From Acidisphaera sp. S103 (GTDB taxonomy: Bacteria > Pseudomonadota > Alphaproteobacteria > Acetobacterales > Acetobacteraceae): 64,000 bases of DNA. Position numbers and translations under genes: made by a program. Numbering within the stretch: the first letter of the stretch is position 1; each line of letters opens with the position of its first letter. The stretch spans positions 218,504 through 282,503 of the forward strand of contig NZ_LMUJ01000048.1 in assembly GCF_009765975.1 (NCBI RefSeq). Reading direction: 5' to 3'. Shown piece after piece: positions 52,476-62,200 of this stretch. The notes under the pieces are model-generated. The model worked only from the letters and a program-made list of their open reading frames with translations. It made no database searches and was not told the origin of the DNA.

Positions 52476-53432
52476 TCAGGACGCGGTGCGAACCGTGCGT
52501 GACGCTTCTTCGCTCGGCCGTGTCTTGATCTGTTCGGTGCCACCGGTAGGGCCAACCTTCGTGCCTTTGACCTGCCGGCGCGGCGCGGGTTCGGCCGTGA
52601 CCTCGATCGCGGAGGCATGGCCGAAGCGCCAGGCGATGTCCTCATGAAACCGGGTCATGTTGGCGAACCGCACCCGGCGTGCATTCTCCTCCGCCTCCAC
52701 GAGGCGATTGGTCCGCGATGCGTTCGACAGAAGCGACAACCTGTCCGGCGTCAGCATATCGACCAGTTCCCGCAGCAGCATCTTGGCGCGATTGGCGGGA
52801 GAGAAGCCGCCGCGCACCTGGATCCGGCCCTGGCGATCAGCACGCGCCTGATACAGCAAGGCGTCGTCGGCGAGCCAGGTGACGACACCGTTGCTTGCGG
52901 GCTCCAGCGGCGCCCGCAACGCGCCGGTGAAGCTGCACATTTGCGTGATGGTGCCAAAGAATGCCCTGGTGCAGAAATCGGACACCGGCACGCCATCGAT
53001 CGCGTAGGCCGCGGACACGTCCTGGCACGGGGCACAGACATCGACCAGGTATTCGACGGTGCCTTGTCCCGGCATGCGTGACGGCCCCGGACGGCGCGCC
53101 GATCCCGTGGGATTGGCCAGCATACGCAACAACTCATGACTCGCGGCGAGCGACCAGTTCGGGCCGTAGGGCACAACGATGTAGGGTGTATCGTCACCAC
53201 GGGTCCGGTGAAATCCGTTAACGCCGTCGGCTTCCATCGTGTCCTGGACGATCAGCGGCGTATAGCCGGCGGGAATGGCATCAAACGCAAACGCCCCGAC
53301 CACCGCGCCGGCGCCCCATTCCGGTGCGAAATCACGCATGACCTGGGTCTGCAAGGCGGCTGCGACCACGGCCAGGTCATCCGAACGAACGCGGTCGGTC
53401 AGTGCGGTCAGCGCAACGTAAGAAGGCAACAT
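52476..53432 (-). CDS. Unrecognised protein with metalloprotease-like HEL motif
   Basis: A 318-residue protein of no family that I can name. The segment AASHELLRMLANP (His99, Glu100) resembles the zinc-site region of a group of predicted metalloproteases that read SHE-x-x-E-x-x-x-DP. It is followed by YLVDVCAPCQ and YAIDGVPVSDFCTRAFF, the same spacing as in that group, but the second His of HExxH is missing. No signal peptide or membrane segment. The Arg- and Ser-rich C-terminus may be flexible. I chose the ATG at 53432 because GGGAG lies eight bases upstream; a TTG at 53480 is weaker. An HtrA-like gene is next upstream on the same strand. Confidence 0.55.
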   Translation of the reverse strand: MLPSYVALTALTDRVRSDDLAVVAAALQTQVMRDFAPEWGAGAVVGAFAFDAIPAGYTPLIVQDTMEADGVNGFHRTRGDDTPYIVVPYGPNWSLAASHELLRMLANPTGSARRPGPSRMPGQGTVEYLVDVCAPCQDVSAAYAIDGVPVSDFCTRAFFGTITQMCSFTGALRAPLEPASNGVVTWLADDALLYQARADRQGRIQVRGGFSPANRAKMLLRELVDMLTPDRLSLLSNASRTNRLVEAEENARRVRFANMTRFHEDIAWRFGHASAIEVTAEPAPRRQVKGTKVGPTGGTEQIKTRPSEEASRTVRTAS

Positions 53433-53797
53433 CCCCTTGTCTCCCACCGTTCCCTTGGGCCGGCGGATAAAAGAATGCAATGTTTACCGTCATGGCAACG
53501 TGATTTTGTTGCATCCGAATCGGTCATAGCCGGTCACGCATAGCGAGTCCGCCGAGATTCGTCACGATGAACGCATGGCATTGATCCAAAACGGCGAGTA
53601 TTTGGCAATCATATTCAATCATAGGTAGTAAAATGTAAATTGCCTGATGGGGTCCGTTCACAACGCGATATCCGACACTTTGTATCGTCGCTGGTCACGT
53701 GATTCCGACGATCGTTTCATTCGTTATGACCCACACCGCGCAGGTTTCGTATCGAGAGGGCGGTTTACGTCGGAGGCTGGGCCGACGGGATCGGATA
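53433..53797. other. A+T-richer intergenic region
   Basis: 365 bases between two minus-strand genes. The stretch from about 53570 to 53650 is A+T-rich compared with the surrounding sequence. It should hold the promoter of the 53432 gene. No open frame has a ribosome-binding site and domain. Confidence 0.5.
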
Positions 53798-54697
53798 CTA
53801 GCCCGGCTGAACGGCGATGGTCAGTTGCGTCGTGACAAGATTGCCGTCACGCAGCAGCTTTGCCTCGACGGTCGAGCCGACGCGGTCGCCGCTGAGAAAC
53901 GCCCGCAGGGCCTGTGGGCCGGATGTGCTGGTTCCATCCAGCGCCAGCAGCACATCGCCGATCCTGACGCCCGCCATTTCGGCCGGCCCGCCTTTGGTGA
54001 TGCTGACCACCATCCGCCCGGACGCCTGGCCGGCGCGGGCTACGAGTTGATCCGGCACGGTGATTGGCTGCAACGCGACGCCAAGCCAGCCGCGGCGGTT
54101 GGAGGGGGATGGCAACGCGGGGATGGCCGAAGGGGCGGCCGCGTGGTTCGGCGTCAGCATGCGGCCGATCAAGGCACTGGGGATGGCCATGGCCTGCTTG
54201 TTCGGCCCCGGGGCGGCCAGGCCGATCAGGCGTCCGGTCGGATCCAGCACCAGGCTTCCCGGGTCGACGCTGTCGCCGGGCAGGTCCAGTTCGGGGGCCA
54301 GCCCTTCGGCGGTGCGGGTGAACCGGTGGATGACCGTCAGGCGGACGTTGGGGGATGCGTCGGCATCCGCGCCCAGGACGACGGCCACACTGCCGACAGG
54401 TGAGGTGGCAACCTCGGGGTTCGCCGCGGGCCAGGGCGTTTCCAGACGCAGAACCGCGAGATTGATGCCCGGGTCGCGTGGACCAGGCCGAGCCGCGATC
54501 AGGAGACGGTTCGATAGCACGACGGTGTAGCTGTCCAGGATGGGAAGCGCCTGGTCGGTCGTCAGGATCGTGTCGCCCTGGCAGACCAGGCCAGTGAGAT
54601 GACGGTTGGGCCCGACTCGAATCGCGCTGAGCAGAGGCGCGGCGGATGCCACGAGCCGCGAAATGGCCGCAGAAAACGTGACGAGGGCCTGGGACAT
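53798..54697 (-). CDS. HtrA/DegP-like protein with PDZ domain and lost catalytic triad
   Basis: A 299-residue protein: a trypsin-like domain (about 10-190) and a C-terminal PDZ domain (about 203-297, GWLGVALQPITV to GGPAEMAGVRIGDVLLALDG). In aligned HtrA proteins the His site reads TNNHV; here it is TTDQAL (Gln49). The Asp site DIALLKI is INLAVLRL (Asn79). The Ser loop NPGNSGGPLV is DPGSLV (145-150), with about four residues deleted. So it is not expected to be a protease but could still bind peptides. No signal peptide is seen; the start MSQALVTFSAAISRL could be a weak anchor. It follows no obvious partner except the HEL-motif protein downstream. Confidence 0.75.
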   Translation of the reverse strand: MSQALVTFSAAISRLVASAAPLLSAIRVGPNRHLTGLVCQGDTILTTDQALPILDSYTVVLSNRLLIAARPGPRDPGINLAVLRLETPWPAANPEVATSPVGSVAVVLGADADASPNVRLTVIHRFTRTAEGLAPELDLPGDSVDPGSLVLDPTGRLIGLAAPGPNKQAMAIPSALIGRMLTPNHAAAPSAIPALPSPSNRRGWLGVALQPITVPDQLVARAGQASGRMVVSITKGGPAEMAGVRIGDVLLALDGTSTSGPQALRAFLSGDRVGSTVEAKLLRDGNLVTTQLTIAVQPG

Positions 54698-54905
54698 CAG
54701 TTGATCGACTCAAGGCGGTATGGTGAGAAAGATAAATTGCACATAATCAAAATGTTGGTCTGCTTGACCGTCCCTGATTTTGGTCTTTCGATGCCGTAAG
54801 CGTGATATCGGCTGAACGGGTGCGAGTCCATCCCCTCGGCGTCCCTTCCATCCGGCTCGTCGTCGTGGCTTCCTATTGCCGATGTCGAAACGGGAGCAGG
54901 TCAAC

Positions 54906-55697
54906 ATGCATTACGAATGGCGCCGGCTGCGAGCGGACGAATTGCGCGAGCAGGCTCGTCTGGACGCGATCGTCATCCTGCCGGTGGCCTCGCTGGAGCA
55001 GCACGGTCCGCATCTGCCGGTCGAGGTCGATTCGCTGCTGGGCGAGACGGTGGCCGCGCGCACCGCCGAGAAGGTGCTGGCGCACGGACAGAAGGTGCTG
55101 GTGCTGCCGGTGTTGTGGACCGGCCTGTCGGAGCATCACATGAGCTTCGGCGGGACCGTTACGCTGGATAATGCGGCGTTCTCTGCCGTTGTCGAGGGCG
55201 TGGTGCGGTCCGTGCTGCGGCATGGCTTCCGGCGCATCGTGCTGCTGAACGCGCACGGGGGGAACGAGAACGCGCTGCGGACGATCGCCGACGACCTGAC
55301 GCCGAAGCTGGGCGTGCCGATCGTGCAGTTCACATATTGGTATGCCGCCGCCGTGGCGATCGCGAAGATCCTGGAGACCCAGGGCGGCTTGCAGCACGCC
55401 TGCGAGGCGGAGACCTCCATGATGATGGCGGTGCGGCCCGACCTGGTGGCGGTCGACCGGATCCCGCTGGCGAAATCCAACACGTCGCCGGACGTGGCGG
55501 ATGTGGTCGGCGGCGGGGTGTACATTTGGCGCAGCATCGGCAGCCGGTCGGCGTCCGGCGTGATCGGCAACCCCGAGGCGGCCACGGCGGAAAAGGGAGA
55601 GGCGCTGTTCGATGCGATCTCCACCGCGCTGGCGGCCAAGCTGTGCAATGCGGAGCTATGGGAATTGCCGTGGACGTCGGAGACGGTCCAGATTTAG
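54906..55697 (+). CDS. Creatininase-family amidohydrolase
   Basis: A 263-residue metal-dependent hydrolase of the creatininase group, which opens cyclic amides (creatinine) or, in relatives, acts in riboflavin/F420 or mycofactocin pathways. Metal-ligand motifs: LPVASLEQHGPHLPVEVDSLLGE near the start (Glu, His, Asp), VLLNAHGGNENALR, and the late CEAETSMMMAVRPDLV. ATG at 54906 has AGG at five to six bases upstream. It is 23 bases upstream of a two-subunit molybdenum hydroxylase, so it may act on its product. Confidence 0.87.
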   Translation: MHYEWRRLRADELREQARLDAIVILPVASLEQHGPHLPVEVDSLLGETVAARTAEKVLAHGQKVLVLPVLWTGLSEHHMSFGGTVTLDNAAFSAVVEGVVRSVLRHGFRRIVLLNAHGGNENALRTIADDLTPKLGVPIVQFTYWYAAAVAIAKILETQGGLQHACEAETSMMMAVRPDLVAVDRIPLAKSNTSPDVADVVGGGVYIWRSIGSRSASGVIGNPEAATAEKGEALFDAISTALAAKLCNAELWELPWTSETVQI

Positions 55698-55720
55698 ACG
55701 GTGATTGCAGGGAGGAACGA

Positions 55721-56188
55721 ATGGCCATCGAATTGACCGTCAACGGACGGACCGTCGCCGTGGAGGTGGATGCCGCCACGCCGCTGCTGGATGTGCTGCG
55801 CAACCATCTCGACCTGAAGGGCAGCCGCTACGGCTGCGGGTTGGAACAGTGCGGCAGTTGCATGGTGCTGATCGATGGTAAGGCGGTTTATTCCTGTGCT
55901 CGGGAGATCGGGTCCGTCTCCGGCGGTTCCGTCACCACCATCGAGGGCCTGGGCACACCGGACGCGCCGCATCTGCTGCAACGGGCATTCCTGGAGGAAC
56001 AGGCGGGTCAATGCGGCTACTGTCTGTCCGGTATCATTATCAGTGCCAAGGCGTTGCTGGATCGGAATCCCCGCCCGTCGCGGACGGAGATCGTTGAGGC
56101 ATTGGATCGAAACCTCTGTCGCTGCGGCACACACACGCGGATCATCGCCGCCGTCCAGAAAGCCGCCGCGATGGGAGCACCGGCATGA
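55721..56188 (+). CDS. [2Fe-2S] small subunit of a molybdenum hydroxylase
   Basis: A 155-residue electron-transfer subunit. The N-terminal ferredoxin-like cluster is bound by the Cys of YGCGLEQCGSCMVLIDGKAVYSC, the second cluster by QCGYCLSG and CRCGTHTRI, both complete. It is the IorA/CoxS type. Strong GGGAGGA at 55710-55716 precedes the ATG. It overlaps the large subunit by ATGA. With no FAD subunit, electrons probably go to a separate cytochrome or other acceptor, as in isoquinoline 1-oxidoreductase. Confidence 0.93.
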   Translation: MAIELTVNGRTVAVEVDAATPLLDVLRNHLDLKGSRYGCGLEQCGSCMVLIDGKAVYSCAREIGSVSGGSVTTIEGLGTPDAPHLLQRAFLEEQAGQCGYCLSGIIISAKALLDRNPRPSRTEIVEALDRNLCRCGTHTRIIAAVQKAAAMGAPA

Positions 56189-58296
56189 GCGACACGCTGC
56201 CGCTGAGCATCCTGAACAACCGCCGCATGGAGAAATGGCTGCGGTTCCAGCCCGACCGGACGGTGAAACTGGCGGTGGGCAAGGTGGAGATCGGCCAGGG
56301 TGTGCTGATCGCCCTGTCGCAGATCGCCGCCGAGGAACTGGATGTCGGGATCGACCGCATCGACATCCTGTCCGGCGACACCGCGGACGCCCCCGATGAG
56401 GGCTCGACCAGTTCCAGCCAGTCGATCGAGGTGTCCGGCCGGTCCGTGCGCCTGGTCAGCGCCGAACTGCGAACCCGCGTGCTGGGGCGGCTGGCGCAGC
56501 GCCTGAACTGCGCGCCGGAGGAACTCTCCGTCGAGGACGGGGTGTTTTTCCAGGACGGCAATCCGACGGGGCACGATTACTGGAGTTTCTCCGGTCCCGA
56601 GGACTTCGCGGCCGAGATCGAAGGCGCGGTTCGGCCGAAGCCGCCATCAGCCTACAAAGTGGTGGGGCAGCCGGTGCCCCGGCGCGACCTGATCGCCAAG
56701 GTGACAGGTGCTGCGTTCATCCACGACATGGTGCGGCCCGACATGCTGCATGCTCGGGTATTGCGCCAGCCGTCGCGGGAGGCGCGGTTGGAGGCGTTCG
56801 ATGAGGCGGCGGTGCGGAAAGCTGCCGGGGGCACGATCCGGATCGTGCGCGTCGGCGATTTCGTCGCGTTCGTGGGAGATGATGAGACCGTTGTGCAACG
56901 TGCCGCGGTGGGGGCGCCGGCGCATGCTCGGTGGTCCGGTGTGCGGGTGCTGAGTCCGGTGCAGCAGGAGGCCGCGTGGTTCCGCGATCAGCCGTCTGAT
57001 GATCGGCATATCGGCGATCCTGGTGCGCCGTCCGAGACCGGGGCAATCGTCAGCGAGACGTATTCCCGCCCGTTCGTTGCCCATGCGGCTCTGGCGCCGT
57101 CGTGCGGCCTGGCGGAGTATCGAAGCGGGCATCTGTCGGTCTGGTCGCACACGCAGGGTGTCTATCCGTTGCGCAACAGTATTTCGGACATTCTGGGTCT
57201 GAAGCGCGAGCAGGTGACGGTGCGTCACGCGCATGGAGCGGGCTGCTACGGGCATAACGGCGCCGACGACGCGGCGTTGGATGCCGCGATCATTGCGATG
57301 CAGATCCCGGATCATTGCATCCGCGTGCAGTGGCGGCGGGAGGAGGAATTCGGTTTCGAACCGATCAGCACGGCGCATATGACCCGGCTGCGTGCGGCGC
57401 TGGACGAGAACGGCCGTCCCGTCGACTGGACTGCCGAGGTCTGGGCCGGTCCGCACGTCCAGCGTTCGGTTTTTGGCGGCAACATGCTGGCGCACGAGGC
57501 GTTGCCCAACAAGCCGCCCGCGCCCAAATCGAACGATCCGACCGAGGCGAATGGCGGAGGCGGCACGCGGAACGGTTTTCCGCTGTACGATTTCGGAACG
57601 AAGCGGGTGATCCATCATCTGGCGCTGCAAACGCCGGTGCGAACGTCGTCGCTGCGCGGCCTGGGCGCGCTGCCGAACGTGTTCGCACTGGAATGTTTTG
57701 TCGATGAACTGGCGGAGCGGGCCGGCGTCGATCCCGTCGCCTACCGGTTGTCGCTGCTATCCGACCAGCGCGCCAGACTGTTGATCGAGAACGTCGCGGG
57801 CCGCTGCGGCTGGGCCTCACGCGGGCCGGCCGGAACCGGACGCGGGCTGGGACTGGCCTGGAGCCGCTACAAGAACAAGGCCGCCTATGCCTGTGTAGCG
57901 GTCGAACTGGACGTCGACCGGGATATCGCATTGCGTCGCGTGTGGTGCGCGGCCGATGCCGGGCTGGTCATCAACCCGGACGGCGCTCGCAACCAGTTGG
58001 AGGGCGGGATCATCCATGCCGCCAGCATGACGCTGAAGGAACAGGTGACGCTGGATGGGGACGGGATTACCTCGCTGGACTGGGACAGCTATCCGATCAT
58101 GCGGTTCTCCGAGGTGCCGGAGATCGAGGCGGTGATCATCGACAATCCCGATCTTCCGACGCTGGGCATGGGCGAATGCACCTTCGGCCCCACCGCGGCG
58201 GCGATCGGCAATGCTGTGGCGCATGCGCTGGGGGTGCGGATCAGGGACATGCCGTTGACGCGGGAACGGATCGCCGCGGCGCTGGTGCGATCGTAG
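56185..58296 (+). CDS. Molybdopterin-binding large subunit of aldehyde/heterocycle oxidoreductase
   Basis: A 703-residue catalytic subunit of the xanthine dehydrogenase/IorB family. It has FVAHAALAPSC-like and HAHGAGCYGHNGADDAALDAA (Mo-pterin) blocks, TSSLRGLGALPNVFALECFVDELAERAGVDPVAYRLSLL, and the late GMGECTFGPTAAAIGNAV with the expected catalytic Glu. The shorter 703-residue length fits the IorB type. No signal peptide is obvious. Substrate is unknown; nitrogen heterocycles or aldehydes are likely. Forms one operon with the [2Fe-2S] subunit and, upstream, the creatininase-type gene. Confidence 0.9.
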   Translation: MSDTLPLSILNNRRMEKWLRFQPDRTVKLAVGKVEIGQGVLIALSQIAAEELDVGIDRIDILSGDTADAPDEGSTSSSQSIEVSGRSVRLVSAELRTRVLGRLAQRLNCAPEELSVEDGVFFQDGNPTGHDYWSFSGPEDFAAEIEGAVRPKPPSAYKVVGQPVPRRDLIAKVTGAAFIHDMVRPDMLHARVLRQPSREARLEAFDEAAVRKAAGGTIRIVRVGDFVAFVGDDETVVQRAAVGAPAHARWSGVRVLSPVQQEAAWFRDQPSDDRHIGDPGAPSETGAIVSETYSRPFVAHAALAPSCGLAEYRSGHLSVWSHTQGVYPLRNSISDILGLKREQVTVRHAHGAGCYGHNGADDAALDAAIIAMQIPDHCIRVQWRREEEFGFEPISTAHMTRLRAALDENGRPVDWTAEVWAGPHVQRSVFGGNMLAHEALPNKPPAPKSNDPTEANGGGGTRNGFPLYDFGTKRVIHHLALQTPVRTSSLRGLGALPNVFALECFVDELAERAGVDPVAYRLSLLSDQRARLLIENVAGRCGWASRGPAGTGRGLGLAWSRYKNKAAYACVAVELDVDRDIALRRVWCAADAGLVINPDGARNQLEGGIIHAASMTLKEQVTLDGDGITSLDWDSYPIMRFSEVPEIEAVIIDNPDLPTLGMGECTFGPTAAAIGNAVAHALGVRIRDMPLTRERIAAALVRS

Positions 58297-58356
58297 GTGG
58301 TTTAACCGCTTCTTAACCAGTCGGGCCTACCGTCCATTGCGGAAGGATCGACGCCG

Positions 58357-59289
58357 ATGCCGCGCCTGCTGCTGGCTGACCGGGTCAAGGGCCGAACGGA
58401 TAGTTTCCTCGCACCCTTGATCCCGGCGCTGGAACGCCATTACGAGACCCGCTTCATCAGCGCCGGGCCCGGCGAGGAACTGGCGCAGGCGATCGCCTGG
58501 GCGGATATCGTCTGGCTGGAATGGTGCTGGGATCATGCGGTCTGGGCCACGCGGCATGCGATCCCGTCCGGAAAGCCCTGTGTCGTGCGGCTGCACTCGA
58601 TCGAGGCGCTGCAGACGCCGTATCCGGCGCAGGTGGAGTGGAGCCGCGTCACCCGCCTTGTCACTGTCGGTGAGGATATCACTGAAGTGCTGCTGGCCAA
58701 TTTTCCGTCGGTCGTTGATGCGGTGCCGATCCGGGTGATTCCGAACGGGATCGATATGGACCGGTTTCGGCCCGGCGCACCGGACCGGTTCCGCGTTGGT
58801 TGGGTCGGGCATTTGGAGCCGAAAAAGAACCCGATGCTGATGATGCAGATCTCCCATCGGCTGGTGCAGCGTGATCCCAGGTTCAGCGTTCATGTCGCCG
58901 GCACGTTCACCGATCCGCGGACAGCCAGGTACCTGAAACAGATGCAGGCGGCGCTGGGACTGGCCGGGGTGGTGTGGTTCGAGGGACACGTCGCAGATAT
59001 GCCAGTCTGGTACGGCGACAAAGGGGTGCTGCTGTGTACCTCGATGTACGAAAGCTTCGGGATGAACATTGGCGAGGCGATGGCCGTCGGCGCATTCCCG
59101 GTGGTGCATGGGTTCCCGGGAGCGGACCGGCTGTGGCCGGCAGACTGCCTGTTCGCGTCGGTGGATGAGGCGGTGGCACTGATTCAAGCAGGAAGGCCCG
59201 GATTGTACCGCGGGTGGGTGGCTGATCGCTACGGGCTGGACCGACAGGTCGAGCGGGTGCTTGCGTTGCTGGGTGAGGTTTCAGGCTGA
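58357..59289 (+). CDS. Glycosyltransferase, GT4-like
   Basis: A 310-residue sugar transferase. The first half binds the acceptor; the donor half contains VGHLEPKKNPMLMM, VVWFEGHVADMPVWY, and the CTSMYESFGMNIGEAMAVGAFPVV block with the two glutamates of the GT4 E-x7-E motif. VVHGFPG follows. It probably adds a hexose to a lipid or exopolysaccharide. AGGA upstream supports the ATG. It is convergent with the methylase and overlaps its end by nine bases. Confidence 0.85.
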   Translation: MPRLLLADRVKGRTDSFLAPLIPALERHYETRFISAGPGEELAQAIAWADIVWLEWCWDHAVWATRHAIPSGKPCVVRLHSIEALQTPYPAQVEWSRVTRLVTVGEDITEVLLANFPSVVDAVPIRVIPNGIDMDRFRPGAPDRFRVGWVGHLEPKKNPMLMMQISHRLVQRDPRFSVHVAGTFTDPRTARYLKQMQAALGLAGVVWFEGHVADMPVWYGDKGVLLCTSMYESFGMNIGEAMAVGAFPVVHGFPGADRLWPADCLFASVDEAVALIQAGRPGLYRGWVADRYGLDRQVERVLALLGEVSG

Positions 59290-62200
59290 GGCAAACGCCA
59301 GCGGGTCGTATTGCTGGCAGAACCTTGTTTCCCCTAGCGCGTTCAGTTCGTCGAAGGCGGCGAGACAAAGGGCCGGGGCATCCGGATGGGATCGATGGCT
59401 GAAGCCCCTCAGCACATGGTCGTATTGGTCGTGGGTCAAGCCGTAGCCGGTGGCCACGATCGCGTCGATCCGGGGACGCAGACCTGTGTTACCGTTCCGG
59501 GACAGTTGGCCGGTGGTGTATTCGCGCCACAGTCCGGTATAGGCGGCGTGATTGCACGACAGCCTCAGGGCGGCATGGGTCAGGAACCGGTAGGCGGCGG
59601 TTCGGAAACGCGGGACGGGCACCGCATCCAGTATATACAGGCTGAGATGCGTCGCTGCTTTCAGCCGGACGAGCCAGTCAAACGGGAACGAATTGAACAG
59701 CGCACACAGGACCAGGGCGTCGGCGTTGGGGCGGGACCAGGGGGCTTTCTCCACCGTGGCAGTGTGACCGAACACGACTCCCGTGGGTACGATACAGGCG
59801 ATCATGGTGCGTTCGTCGTTGGAGCGGGCGATATCGCGGAATGCCAGGCGATAGTGCCGCGTGGCGTCGGCGATCGGTGGTTTCAGGGCATCGCGGGTCA
59901 CGCTGTAGCGCGGTTCAGTGTCCCAAGCGTCGGTGTATTGGTGGAATGTCTTGCCTTCGTGAACGACGATCGGGGCGACGCCCGCGGGTTGGAAGCAGCC
60001 CGCGTCGGCGGTCATGTGCAGATCGCAGCCGAAACGGATGTGGCGATTCTGGCACCATGTTTTCAACCGGTCGGGTTGGGCAAAGAATGTCTCGGCGACA
60101 CGGAGGTCGGCTTTGCCTCGAAGTTCCAGGGGTGTCAGGCCCGTGCCACCGGATAGATCGAGGAACGCCGGGGTGTAGGCCATGATCTTGTCGGGATCGC
60201 CGGCATCCTCGATACGATCGAGGTAGAACCCGCAGCGCATCGAGCCGGAGGGACCGGGGCGGTGGGCCACGATCAGGTCGAACTTGAAGCGGCTGTCGAT
60301 GTCGAAGATACGGCGGCGGTTTTCGAACGACAGGCACCAGCGTAGGTCGGTTTCCTCGCGATATAGCCGACGGAGACCGGCGGTGCCCTCGTTGGCATGG
60401 AAGGCGGACGGCATCAGAACGCCGATTGCGCCGTCGGAGGACGTTAGGGCGATGTTGCGTTCGGCGAACATGTGGAACAGGTCGAGATTCCCGGCCGCTC
60501 GCTGATGCGTGTAGAGGCGCTGGGCGATGGCTTTCGTCCGATCGAAGCCGGCACGATAGGCCTGAAACACTGCGGCGACGTCGGGACGCGCGAGGACCGC
60601 CTGCTCGATCGCCGACCGTTGCGCCTTGGTGCGGGCGTCCAACACCGCGGGGTCGAAATCGGCGACGAAATCCTTGGTGTTGGGCAGCATGACGTCCCAG
60701 GGCGGGTTGCCCAGCACGACGGAGAATCCGCCGGGAAAGACTTCGGGGAACACCAGGTCCCAGGCAACCGCATCCGCCCCGGCGGTCGTCAACGTGGTCT
60801 GTCGTTTGGTCAGGGTGCCCGGCCATGCGCCGGTGGTCGCGACATGGGTGGCGAGGCCGAGCCACGCATCATCGGCGTCGCGGTCCCGCCGCATCGCTGC
60901 TCCGGCCCAGGCGCGTGCAAGCCGTTGCAGGGGATCCAGCACGCGGCCCAGATGCTTTGTCGCGGCTTGCTTGCTGATCAGGTCGTCAATGTCCCGGCCG
61001 ATGGATGCGTTCAAGGTCGCCACCAGCTTGCGTGCTCGGTCCAGGCTGGCAGCGAGCCGGTCGGAGACGCCGCGTGCCAGCAGGGGGTCGAGTGGCCCGC
61101 CGGTCACCGGCAGCGTCATCAGCGAATCGAAGAATGGTCCGGTCAGCGCATCGCCATGCACCAGGCGGTGATCCAGGAAGGTCAGGGGTAGACCCTCGGC
61201 GTAGGATTCCAGCCATAACGAGAGTTTGGCCAGTTCGACCGCCAGTTGGTTTTTGTCGCAACCATACAGGCAATGCACCGCGACCAGGCGGCGGCAGATC
61301 GCCCTGGCTCGTGCTTCGGAAAAGCCTCGGCTGGGCAGGTAGGATGCGACGGTGTTGTCGGGGTCGGGCAACGCGGCGATGCGATCGTGCAGGCCGCGTT
61401 CGTCGCAGAGCCGGCAGGCGGTGAGCAGGGCTTCGCCGAGGTAGCGGCAGGCCTCCACGAGGAAATGACCGCTGCCGGTGGCGGGATCGACGATCCTGAG
61501 TGTCAGCAAGCGGGCGGGATGGGGATCGTCCGGCGGGCTGAGTGCTGCGATCTTGGGGTCCAGCGTTTCACGCACCAGAAAGTGGACGAATTCGTGTGGC
61601 GTGTAGAACGATCCTGTGGCTTTGCGGCCCATCCCCGAGCGCAGGTAGAATTCGCCGGGTTGGATGTTGGGGGGCTCGGTTCTGGCGGGAAGAACGGATT
61701 CCAGCTTGCCGCGGCGCGTGCGGACCATCGGTTCCGTTGCGATTTCGGGTTCCTGTTCCAGCAGCTCTTCGTAGACGCTGCCGAGGTCTTCCACGTCGAG
61801 GGAGCCGTAGTGCACGCGCGCCCGCTCAGTTTTTGTCCAGATCAGATGGTCGAGCAGGATCGCCACAGCGCGCTCTCCCCATTCGAGCCGGTCAAGCAAC
61901 GGCGTCGTATCCGAACCGAACAGGGCGCCACCGAGAGGGGTTATGCGCAATTCGGAGCAGGTCAGTCCGTCCCGGAAAATCGCGAACAGGGATCGGAGGC
62001 CGGTTTCCAGCATGCGGCCGGTGTCGTGGCGGAGATCCAGATGCCGCCGCACCAGCGGACCCAAGGCGCTGTTCGGCGACAGGGCGGTGCGCCACAGGCC
62101 GACCGAGGCGAAACTGAAGCCGCCACCCGGTTCGGTAGGGCTCTCCATCTTCAGGATGAACAGCAGGCGGTAGACCAGCACGAGACCCTCGTGCCACAGG

